Under the pieces are notes generated by a model that was not told the origin of the DNA, made no database searches, and was given only the letters and a program-made list of their open reading frames with translations. Positions 6,245-11,745 of a stretch of DNA of 15,038 nt are shown here, piece by piece (position 1 is the first letter of the stretch; every line of letters begins with the position of its first letter). The position numbers were made by a program, and so were the translations under genes. Source of the stretch: Nitrospira sp. (GTDB lineage Bacteria > Nitrospirota > Nitrospiria > Nitrospirales > Nitrospiraceae); NCBI GenBank assembly GCA_020697375.1, contig JAJFBJ010000080.1, positions 1 to 15,038 of the forward strand. Reading direction: 5' to 3'.

Positions 6245-6967
6245 TTAAGCAAGCGAAGGAATAATGCGGAGTGACAGGATAGAAAGACCTTCAATATATC
6301 CTTGGAGGACATCGCCCCCTGTGACGGATCCCACATTGTCAGGAGTGCCCGTATAAATGAGATCTCCAGCTTTGAGCTCGAACGCTTCTGATAAATTCGA
6401 AATTTGCTCTGCGACCGACCAGATCATGTGTGACAGATCGGCATCTTGCTTCACCGCTCCATTGACACGAAGTTGAATCTTTCCTTTTGTCAGGTGTCCG
6501 ATCTTTGAAGCCGAATCGATCGGCCCGATCGGCGCCGCGTTATCAAAGCTTTTTCCGAGCTCCCAGGGCTTTTTCTGCTCAGCCAACGCTCGTTGGAGGT
6601 CTCGACGCGTCATGTCAAGCCCAACCGCATACCCATAAACGTGCTCCAGCGCTTTCTCAGGACTGATTTGACGTCCCCCCGACTGCAAAGCTACGACGAG
6701 TTCAATTTCGTGATGATAGTTCTGTGTCAGCGAGGGATACGGATGGTCCACAGTGACTCCTTCCGGGACTACTTGGATGGCGTCGGGGGGTTTTTGGAAG
6801 AAAAATGGTGACTCTCTACTCGGATCTGCTCCCATCTCTCGGGCATGGGCAGCATAGTTACGTCCAATGCAATAAATTCGATGAATAGGAAAGAGCCGAT
6901 CCATGCCTGCAATTGGCACGGAGGGGTATGAAATATTGAACAGCAATCGGTTTTGAGAGTTTGTCAA
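6245..6967 (-). CDS. Fumarylacetoacetate hydrolase (FAH) family enzyme
   Basis: A 240-aa cytosolic metal-dependent enzyme of the FAH superfamily, whose members hydrolyse or decarboxylate 2-oxo/acylpyruvate-type substrates (acylpyruvase, oxaloacetate decarboxylase, maleylpyruvate or fumarylpyruvate hydrolase). Visible motifs are CIGRNYAAHAREMG (33-46), FFFQKPPDA (55-63), the metal ligands in YHHEIELVV (Glu87, Glu89), GLDMTRRDLQ (Asp118), ELGKSFD (Lys139) and IYTGTPDNVG (204-213). The length fits small bacterial members. The N-terminal FPIHRIYCIGRN block is conserved in the subfamily, so the start is near the TTG at 6965-6967; the later ATG at 6904 would remove aligned residues. The exact substrate cannot be assigned. 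It lies 372 bases from the DUF1989 gene on the same strand, possibly a separate transcript. Confidence 0.88.
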   Translation of the reverse strand: MTNSQNRLLFNISYPSVPIAGMDRLFPIHRIYCIGRNYAAHAREMGADPSRESPFFFQKPPDAIQVVPEGVTVDHPYPSLTQNYHHEIELVVALQSGGRQISPEKALEHVYGYAVGLDMTRRDLQRALAEQKKPWELGKSFDNAAPIGPIDSASKIGHLTKGKIQLRVNGAVKQDADLSHMIWSVAEQISNLSEAFELKAGDLIYTGTPDNVGSVTGGDVLQGYIEGLSILSLRIIPSLA

Positions 6968-7320
6968 AGCGCTCTTATGGTCATGGCCTGCTTCGATGCC
7001 GCCTAACTGTTCAGTCGTCTTACTGTGGTCATTTTTGTGTCAGAAATCTTCGAAAACTTACAAAGTCATTACACAGCATAGCTATAGAGAACTCATAACC
7101 GACGGATTTAAGCTGTTTGTGGGGAAACCCTCGGAACAGCGAGCGATTCAGAAATTCACCTTTTGCCTTCACACAGAAGAGGCTACTGGTTCGATATCAG
7201 TATCGTTCATCATTTCTTCAACTGCTTCCGAGGCAGAGCTTTCGTTTTGACTCTGCTGTCCGCGTTTACCTCAACATGTTCCGCATCGATTTATTAGTCC
7301 AGCTGTAGAAAGCGGAGAAA
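6968..7320. other. Gene-poor gap between FAH and DUF1989 genes
   Basis: Open frames on the plus strand here (6996-7250 and 7117-7308) have no ribosome binding sites, low-complexity serine/phenylalanine-rich translations and no recognised family. A short minus-strand frame ending VASSV at about 7170 is acidic but has no start. I regard the stretch as non-coding or decayed. Base composition is more AT-rich than the neighbours. Confidence 0.4.
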
Positions 7321-7321
7321 T

Positions 7322-7336
7322 GTGGCGGTCCGCCAC
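7322..7336 (-). terminator. Hairpin after the GntA-DUF1989 operon, possible terminator
   Basis: GTGGCG (7322-7327) and CGCCAC (7331-7336) form a 6-bp GC-rich stem with a 3-base loop just past the stop of the DUF1989 gene. On the minus strand it is followed by a weak ATTTCT run. The U-tract is poor, so termination is tentative. Confidence 0.4.
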
Positions 7337-7339
7337 GCG

Positions 7340-7933
7340 TCAATCAAGGATTGAAAAGTCGATCGGCTTGAAGCGCCCGTTGTTCGAACCTTCAGCGGAG
7401 CAGGCTGTGAGGCCGCACACCATGTCCATCTCGGCCCGCAGGTCGATGTGGTCCCCCGGCTTTGACATAGGCACGCCCACCGTCACTTTTCCCTGCGGAT
7501 CGACCTTGACGTTCATGAAGATGTTGAATGTTGTCGAGATCTGATGTCCGGAGACACCGTACTCTTTTAACGAATTAACCAGGTTCTCGAAACAGCTCGG
7601 ATGGTAACCCGGATGGTTGTAAAGAATCTGAAACATCTCTTGACTACAGGGCGTCAGGAGGAAGTCATGCAGCCCCACGGTGTCTTCGACGATGGTGAAC
7701 ATCGGCTTGCTATTGTTGGCGTAGAGGATGTCGCTCGTCGTCAGGTAGATCCGGCTCGCGTAGTCCAGCGAACGACCTGACGACAGTCGGCAATGGTGAT
7801 CGTGCTCGTCGAAGGCGAACAGGTCAGAGACTTGCTCGCCCAGCGGATCGACTACGCGCAGCACTTGCCCACGCTTGATATTGAATGAGCAGCCACTCTG
7901 TGGGGCAATACGGGTCAACTGCTGGGTGGTCAT
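7340..7933 (-). CDS. DUF1989 (urea carboxylase-associated / GrbE-like) protein
   Basis: A 197-aa soluble protein of the DUF1989 family, known from proteins encoded beside urea carboxylase and guanidine-related genes. Visible signatures are LGEQVSDLFAF (31-41), SRIYLTTSDILYAN (60-73), the core DTVGLHDFLLTPCS (84-97, with His89 and Cys96), HPSCFENLV (111-119, Cys114) and the C-terminal CGLTACSAEGSNNGRFKP (173-190). The conserved His and Cys residues are candidate metal ligands. The ATG at 7933 follows AAAGGACG and overlaps the stop of the upstream N-oxygenase gene (ATGA), implying translational coupling and a joint function. A longer in-frame start at 7972 lies inside the upstream gene and is rejected. 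In graminine siderophore clusters a DUF1989 protein is, as I recall, paired with a YqcI/YcgG protein in the same way. Confidence 0.88.
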   Translation of the reverse strand: MTTQQLTRIAPQSGCSFNIKRGQVLRVVDPLGEQVSDLFAFDEHDHHCRLSSGRSLDYASRIYLTTSDILYANNSKPMFTIVEDTVGLHDFLLTPCSQEMFQILYNHPGYHPSCFENLVNSLKEYGVSGHQISTTFNIFMNVKVDPQGKVTVGVPMSKPGDHIDLRAEMDMVCGLTACSAEGSNNGRFKPIDFSILD

Positions 7934-8772
7934 GGTTCGTCCTTTTTGTATGCATGGAACGGGCATGGCCAATTGTCTGAAACGGCCTGGCCGGAATATT
8001 GATTCGCTTCGGAGCCTTTGCCAAAGTTTTTCAGCATCGGGTTGATCGAGCCCTGGAACGCCGTCTCGCGTGCCCGAATGAGCTGCTGCATCGTCTCAAA
8101 CTTCCCGCGAGCGCGCAAGCGCTCAAACTGTGCATGCAGGTTGAACACCATGGTCGGATACCTGAAGGTGCGTGCGAGACGTGATGCCTTGGGGTGCATG
8201 CCGATGACGAACATCGCTCGCCCGCCGATGCTGAACGAAAAGTTATTGTTCTGTGGGTCGGAGTCGACGCTCTTGTCCCAGGCAAAGAAATCGGAGTCAA
8301 TGACGTGCATGGCCTGAAGCTGCCTCCAAAGCAGATCCTCAAAATGCTGCTCTGATTCGATTGCGGGTCCGCGGAACATCGCGATAAAGGTCGTGAGCTG
8401 GTCGTCCATGACCGGGAATTCGTGGCAGAACTCATAGAGATCGTGACAGACGGCACGGACGGCACTGTCGCCCGCAAGTTCTGGAAATAATCCGAAACGA
8501 TAGCTTTTTTGGGCGAACACCGAGATCGCGCCAGCGCATGGGTAGTACTCGCCAAACATCTGTTGTCTCAGTTGATCGTGCGCATCGGTGAGGTCGGCGT
8601 CGACAGGTACGTCGGGTACCAGGGGCCTGATGACCGCCGTGTCCTGGAAAGCCGCGTAACTCGAAAACTGGCTTGCTACTGGATCGATCGTCAGGGGGTT
8701 CCAAAGGCACCTATCGCGTCTGAGGAGGTCGCCACCGTCGGTACGCATCGAGTCTATGAAGTTTGATTGCAT
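7930..8772 (-). CDS. YqcI/YcgG family heme-dependent N-oxygenase homologue (GntA/GrbD-like)
   Basis: A 280-aa cytosolic protein of the YqcI/YcgG family. The best-known member, GntA, is a heme-dependent N-hydroxylase acting on a guanidine nitrogen in guanitoxin biosynthesis. Visible signatures are FGEYYPCAGAISVFA (73-87, Cys79), GMHPKASRLARTFRYPTMVF (191-210), NLHAQFERLR (211-220), INPMLKNFG (243-251), SEANQYSGQ (254-262) and WPCPFHAYK (268-276, Cys270). The length is typical. The ATG at 8772 has GAGGA eight bases upstream; the TTG five codons earlier overlaps that site and is rejected. Its stop overlaps the DUF1989 start, so the two are one operon. The likely role is oxidation of an arginine-like guanidino or amino group; the substrate is unknown. 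Confidence 0.88.
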   Translation of the reverse strand: MQSNFIDSMRTDGGDLLRRDRCLWNPLTIDPVASQFSSYAAFQDTAVIRPLVPDVPVDADLTDAHDQLRQQMFGEYYPCAGAISVFAQKSYRFGLFPELAGDSAVRAVCHDLYEFCHEFPVMDDQLTTFIAMFRGPAIESEQHFEDLLWRQLQAMHVIDSDFFAWDKSVDSDPQNNNFSFSIGGRAMFVIGMHPKASRLARTFRYPTMVFNLHAQFERLRARGKFETMQQLIRARETAFQGSINPMLKNFGKGSEANQYSGQAVSDNWPCPFHAYKKDEP

Positions 8773-8783
8773 TGATATTTTCC

Positions 8784-8924
8784 TCAAATAGATCGAGTTA
8801 GTGCTCGCAGGGTATCATCAGGCTCGGTGGGATTAGCGTCCGTGGAACGAGTGCCGCAACAACCGAACAGGATGCTCTCCCGGTCGACCACAGGCGTGGG
8901 AGATTGGACGTTCCGTCTGCAGAC
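8784..8924 (-). other. Open frame directly upstream of the GntA-like gene (uncertain)
   Basis: A stop-free frame of 46 codons ends in a TGA at 8784-8786 that overlaps the ribosome binding site of the GntA-like gene. From a GTG at 8889-8891 it would encode 35 aa including ILFGCCGTRSTDAN and TEPDDTLRALTRSI. There is no ATG and no Shine-Dalgarno. It could be a short leader peptide or the end of a decayed gene: the same frame continues upstream beyond a TAA at 8925-8927 to about 9110. Confidence 0.2.
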
Positions 8925-9294
8925 TTAGGAGAGTAAATGGTCCGCGTTGTTGCTGCCGCTGCGATGCGGAGGCATCGGAGCGCAGCTACATGACCTGCTC
9001 ATTTGATCACCACCCTGTGACTTTAGCCCCGACTTCGATTTTGGTGAACTGGGCATAGCCCCGGTAGATAGCAGCCGACACGAGGGTAACTGGGATCTAT
9101 CGAGACTCAAGGACTAGGAGATGGAGACCAGGTGCCACTTCAGCATCCCTCCCGGCGATGAATGATCCACAGTACACTCACGGGTAAGCGCCGCCGCCCC
9201 GTAAAACGCTAGGCCACGAGGAGCACCGTGAGGAGCAACATCATACCACCTACGCTATCACAACTGTCTCACCGGAGGGGTTCAGCCAAAAACC
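8925..9294. other. Gene-poor upstream region of the GntA-DUF1989 operon
   Basis: No convincing gene is seen on either strand. An imperfect hairpin lies at 8958-8986 (GCTGCG with CGCAGC, and ATGC with GCAT inside, GGAG loop). No guanidine riboswitch was recognised by eye. No strong minus-strand sigma70 promoter was found. Confidence 0.4.
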
Positions 9295-9438
9295 GTGTGC
9301 TAGATTTGTGCTAAAAAATCTCAGAACGCGCAATATTGGTTCGAACCAGTAAAATCCATAGAATGCTGCTAACTGCTCAATTCAAAATAAAAAACGGGGA
9401 AACCTTCGCAAGATCAAGCCACTGTTAAAATTGCCCTG
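9295..9438 (+). repeat. Right copy of the att-like direct repeat, next to a tRNA 3' end
   Basis: It carries GTGTGCTAGATTTGTGCTA (9295-9313), AAAACGGGGAAACC (9391-9404) and GCCCTG (9433-9438), matching the copy at 5955-6098 at a constant 3,340-base offset. It leads within 25 bases into a tRNA 3' end, the normal crossover site of tyrosine integrases, so the blocks probably are integrase arm sites beside an attachment core. Confidence 0.65.
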
Positions 9439-9460
9439 GATCGACTCTCAAGGCTCAGAC

Positions 9461-9488
9461 ACGGGTTCAAATCCCGTTGGGACCACCA
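9461..9488 (+). other. tRNA 3'-end fragment (T arm, acceptor strand, CCA), attachment-site scar
   Basis: ACGGG-TTCAAAT-CCCGT (9461-9477) forms a perfect 5-bp T stem with the canonical TTCAAAT loop. It is followed by a 7-base acceptor strand TGGGACC (9478-9484), discriminator A and encoded CCA (9486-9488). The matching 5' acceptor strand GGTCCCA is absent in the 75 bases upstream, so this is only the 3' part of a tRNA gene, as left by integration of a genomic island. The amino-acid identity cannot be read. Confidence 0.75.
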
Positions 9489-9732
9489 ACCTTTTCCCCT
9501 GATCTTCCAATGAGTTAACGACTTTCTTCAGCTCGGCGGCATCCGTCGTCAACCCTCCTGGTGACAGATCGTATCCGAGAAGCGGCCGATACCGTTGCCC
9601 TCGCCACCGATAATACAGGTCATACGCGAGGCCTTTTTGTGTGTGCCGTTTATGGATCGTGAAGGCCACCTCCGTCAGACCGACCGTAGCCGTCGATAGG
9701 GTGGCGGGCGGGCACAGGTTGTGAGTGGACAA
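9489..9732 (-). pseudogene. N-terminal fragment of a tyrosine integrase, truncated at the tRNA scar
   Basis: The minus-strand frame from a TTG at 9730-9732 reads through EVAFTIHKRHTQKGLAYDLY and YRWRGQRYRPLLGYDL (about residues 21-56), then AAELKKVVNSLEDQGKR. This is the layout of the arm-type DNA-binding N-terminus of phage/island integrases. The catalytic domain is missing: the frame runs straight into the antisense of the tRNA 3' end (giving the classic artefact peptide VPTGFEPVS). The truncation point coincides with the CCA end, as expected if recombination at the attachment site removed the rest. The exact start is unclear and no ribosome binding site was seen. Confidence 0.6.
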
Positions 9733-9838
9733 GGGCTTCGCCCAGTGGTGCCGTACCTCGTGCGAAAATAGGATGGGCCCTAAGCTTCTCTAGGCTTTCA
9801 GGCAAGGCAATTGTTTAGAACGAACTAGGTGGGCAGTT

Positions 9839-10009
9839 ATGCAATTCATTCAATATGGTCGCACGTACATCAACGTCAACCGCATCGTGTGGATCGAAGC
9901 AGAAAACAAAACCTATACCGTTGTCTGGCTGGACGAATTGAATCAACCTCAGAGTGTGCGACTGAAGCAGGAAGAAGCGGAAGCGTTTCAGTACTTACTG
10001 TCGAAGTGA
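9839..10009 (+). CDS. Small conserved-looking protein (56 aa)
   Basis: A 56-aa protein starting MQFIQYGRTYINVNRIVWIE, with TVVWLDEL and a C-terminal helix LKQEEAEAFQYLLSK. The alternating beta pattern followed by a helix resembles small LytTR-like or KTSC-type folds, but I cannot assign it. The ATG has TAGGTGGG six bases upstream. It is the first gene of a plus-strand series and ends 29 bases before the PanD-like gene, so it may be cotranscribed. The overlapping long frame beginning at 9829 is a shadow in this part. Confidence 0.65.
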   Translation: MQFIQYGRTYINVNRIVWIEAENKTYTVVWLDELNQPQSVRLKQEEAEAFQYLLSK

Positions 10010-10038
10010 TTGATCTCTCCCTCCTGGTAAACCAACTC

Positions 10039-10416
10039 ATGTTTAGGCGTTTTATCCGCTCATCTATCCGGAGACTTCTCGTCACAGGCACCCGTTGCCA
10101 GGGCGACGGCGGCCTCACCCTCGACGGCGATCTCATGGATGTGGCTGGCCTCCTTGCCAATGAAACGGTTCTGTGCACGAACGAACACAATGGAAATCAG
10201 TTCCTGGCCAATGTAACGCAAGGACGGCGCGGTCGAAGGGAGTTGATCTTGAACGGCCCCGTTGCCCGACAAGGGGCTCGTGGCGATCGGTTGACCATCC
10301 ATCGGTATGACTCTTTGTCTGAAGATCAGGTGGATGGATTGAGCTCACAGGTGGTGCGGATTGACATGAGCACCGATGTGTCTCCTTCTGCAAGATCTGT
10401 CGTGGTGCCTTCGTGA
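10039..10416 (+). CDS. PanD-fold protein (aspartate 1-decarboxylase homologue) lacking the pyruvoyl serine
   Basis: A 125-aa protein that aligns without gaps to E. coli PanD over about 90 residues: VTGTRCQGDGGLTLDGDLMD matches [20 protein letters not shown], then NE, NG(51-52), N72-G73 and a GD turn. PanD makes beta-alanine from aspartate for pantothenate and CoA using a pyruvoyl group formed by self-cleavage at Gly24-Ser25. Here position 25 is Gly, Lys9 is Ser, Tyr22 is Gly, Arg54 is Gln and Tyr58 is Asn, so neither cleavage nor decarboxylation by the known route is possible. Start at ATG 10039 equals PanD Met1; a GTG at 10006 overlapping the previous stop is the alternative, and neither has a clear ribosome binding site. 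It is probably a repurposed beta-barrel protein. Confidence 0.75.
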   Translation: MFRRFIRSSIRRLLVTGTRCQGDGGLTLDGDLMDVAGLLANETVLCTNEHNGNQFLANVTQGRRGRRELILNGPVARQGARGDRLTIHRYDSLSEDQVDGLSSQVVRIDMSTDVSPSARSVVVPS

Positions 10417-10439
10417 TGACCTGCGGCCTGGTCCGCTCT

Positions 10440-10454
10440 TATCACCTTGTGATA
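10440..10454. repeat. Short hairpin TATCAC-CTT-GTGATA after the PanD-like gene
   Basis: A perfect 6-bp inverted repeat with a 3-base loop, 24 bases past the PanD-like stop. It is AT-rich for a terminator and has no T-run; it could be an operator. Weak. Confidence 0.2.
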
Positions 10455-10472
10455 CCAGAATAGGATCGAAGG

Positions 10473-10685
10473 ATGAGCTGGACGACGGAGACCCCTACAC
10501 ACGAAGGCTGGTACTGGTTTCGGATGGAGAATGAGGAGTAACGCATGATCATTGTCTATGTCATCAGCGCTGATCGCATGGTCGCGATAGGGCATGAACG
10601 TGAAGGCAATCCTGCCTCTCAGAAGGGTGCCTGGTTTGGACCTCTTGAACCGCCACCCTTTGAGGAGCGAGAGTCCAAGCCGTGA
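10473..10685 (+). pseudogene. Small WYW...GPLEPP-type protein gene interrupted by an in-frame TAA
   Basis: From the ATG at 10473 the frame reads MSWTTETPTHEGWYWFRMEN, then Glu-Glu and a TAA (10539-10541). It then continues in the same frame, from an ATG at 10545, with MIIVYVISADRMVAIGHERE and WFGPLEPPPFEERESKP to a TGA at 10683-10685. The GWYWFR start and WFGPLEPP end belong, as I recall, to one small Nitrospira protein family, so the TAA splits one gene of about 70 codons. The stop sits in AATGAGGAGTAACGCATG, where the preceding GGAG makes a fair ribosome binding site for the second half (46 aa), so the two parts might still be translated separately. Function unknown. Confidence 0.6.
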
Positions 10686-10702
10686 GTCTGGAAGGTACGA
10701 TC

Positions 10703-10971
10703 ATGCCAAGGGAAGACGTGCACGAGGCGAAGCCGGAATCGCTTTCCATCCAGCATAAGACCCACACCATCACCCTCCAGTCGGACAAAGTGGCAAAAGG
10801 CGGTTGGAGACCGAAAGGGTGGATTCGTACATCCACCGAGGATTTTGCGCGAGGTCTACCCGTTCGCGATGATTCGATCCCTCCGTCGCGACGAGAGAAG
10901 TAGCCAATGCGGTCGCGAGGCAATTAGCCATTGAATGGATCGATTCGCAGTTCCCGTCAGCGGCCGATTGA
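10703..10971 (+). pseudogene. Small GW.P.GW.RT-type protein gene with frameshifts in its C-terminal half
   Basis: The ATG at 10703, preceded by GGAAGGTACG, opens 66 codons to a TAG at 10901 and includes GGWRPKGWIRTSTEDFARG. After TEDF the neighbouring frame gives LREVYPFAMI, and a third frame gives DPSVATREVANAVARQLAIE and WIDSQFPSAAD to a TGA at 10969-10971. The last stretch has the look of a conserved helical C-terminus. Two single-base changes, near the TTTT run at about 10842 and near 10870, would restore one gene of about 89 codons. Function unknown; DNA-binding is possible from the basic first half. The gene starts 17 bases after the preceding broken gene. Confidence 0.55.
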
Positions 10972-10980
10972 CTGAACCCC

Positions 10981-11418
10981 ATGGCTTTCATCAAACCTAC
11001 TAAGAGTAGCTGCAATTTTTATAGCGAACCGAGCCGTAGTGTGAGCAAACCCCTATTAGTTCTGGTCTTGGTTTGCGGAGGATGCCTGGGGCCGGGCACC
11101 TTGGTCAAAAAGATCGATGGTCTCTCTCCTGACGAGCGTCGCGCAGTACTCGATTTGCCCATCTATGGCAACAGTGAGTTGAACGGCAAAGAGCACCAGG
11201 TCATCAAGCTGGTTGAGGGGGCCTCTTGCCAGTATAGGAGAGAGGATCCTGCGGCGACTGAGACGGATGCGATGAACGAGGCGAAATACTGGGCAAAGGA
11301 TCAGACTGCAGAGGGAGTCAAGAACCTGAAATGTGATCCTCCCCGTGGGAAGACCATCTTTCACCGCTGTTGGAAAAGCATTATCTGCACTGGCCAAGCG
11401 ACTAAATTTGCGAAATAA
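10981..11418 (+). CDS. RcsF-like putative outer-membrane lipoprotein
   Basis: A protein of 145 aa from the ATG at 10981, or 125 aa from the GTG at 11041, which begins MSKPLLVLVLVCGGCLGPG and makes a better lipoprotein signal peptide with the lipidated Cys after VCGG. The C-terminal domain has a cysteine pattern like RcsF, the envelope-stress sensor: EGASCQYRREDPAATETDAM, a helix with EAKYWAKDQTAEGV, then LKCDPP, HRCWKSIICTGQA. RcsF folds with two disulfides among four such cysteines. No Rcs phosphorelay gene is next to it, though a hybrid kinase with receivers is convergent at 11746. Neither start has a clear ribosome binding site. Confidence 0.6.
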   Translation: MAFIKPTKSSCNFYSEPSRSVSKPLLVLVLVCGGCLGPGTLVKKIDGLSPDERRAVLDLPIYGNSELNGKEHQVIKLVEGASCQYRREDPAATETDAMNEAKYWAKDQTAEGVKNLKCDPPRGKTIFHRCWKSIICTGQATKFAK

Positions 11419-11745
11419 CCCACCTTGGCTGGCGCTGCTGGCCATTGCTTCGCATCATTCCCGAACAAAGGGAATGTGACAGTATTCGAACCGGCCATGC
11501 CAGTCGATGCAGCGTGCCATAGGCCATGGATTAACCTCTGAGTCGTCACTCTCCGTCGAATGCCGTGTAGAACGGCACACTCAATTATGGCGGCTATGAG
11601 TCGTCCACGCTTAAACCAACTGGAACAGGCGAAGCAGGATCCTCGGGTCTCGACTGTGCTAAAAATCCCTACCGAGAACTCCATCTCTGGGGCCTTAACC
11701 TCCTGTCCGGGACCATCCAGTGGAGAGGCTCAGTGCTGGTGTCTG
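11419..11745. other. Intergenic between convergent lipoprotein and hybrid kinase genes
   Basis: No credible gene. Two hairpins are visible: TTCCC/GGGAA (11458-11462 with 11470-11474) and TGCCGT/ACGGCA (11561-11566 with 11572-11577, 5-base loop). Either could help end transcription from the convergent genes, but neither has a T-run. The plus-strand frame 11560-11760 lacks a ribosome binding site and family features. Confidence 0.4.

Noticed and set aside
8031..8555. 174-codon minus-strand frame, rich in Ser/Arg
   Set aside because: Same strand, other frame of the GntA-like gene; composition is typical of a shadow frame.
8773..9294. Guanidine-sensing riboswitch ahead of the GntA-like operon
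   Set aside because: Expected from the guanidino chemistry, but the conserved ykkC-type core was not recognised by eye; a covariance-model search would decide.
9448..9488. VPTGFEPVSEP tail of the integrase-like frame
   Set aside because: This is the well-known artefact of translating the antisense strand of a tRNA 3' end, not protein sequence.
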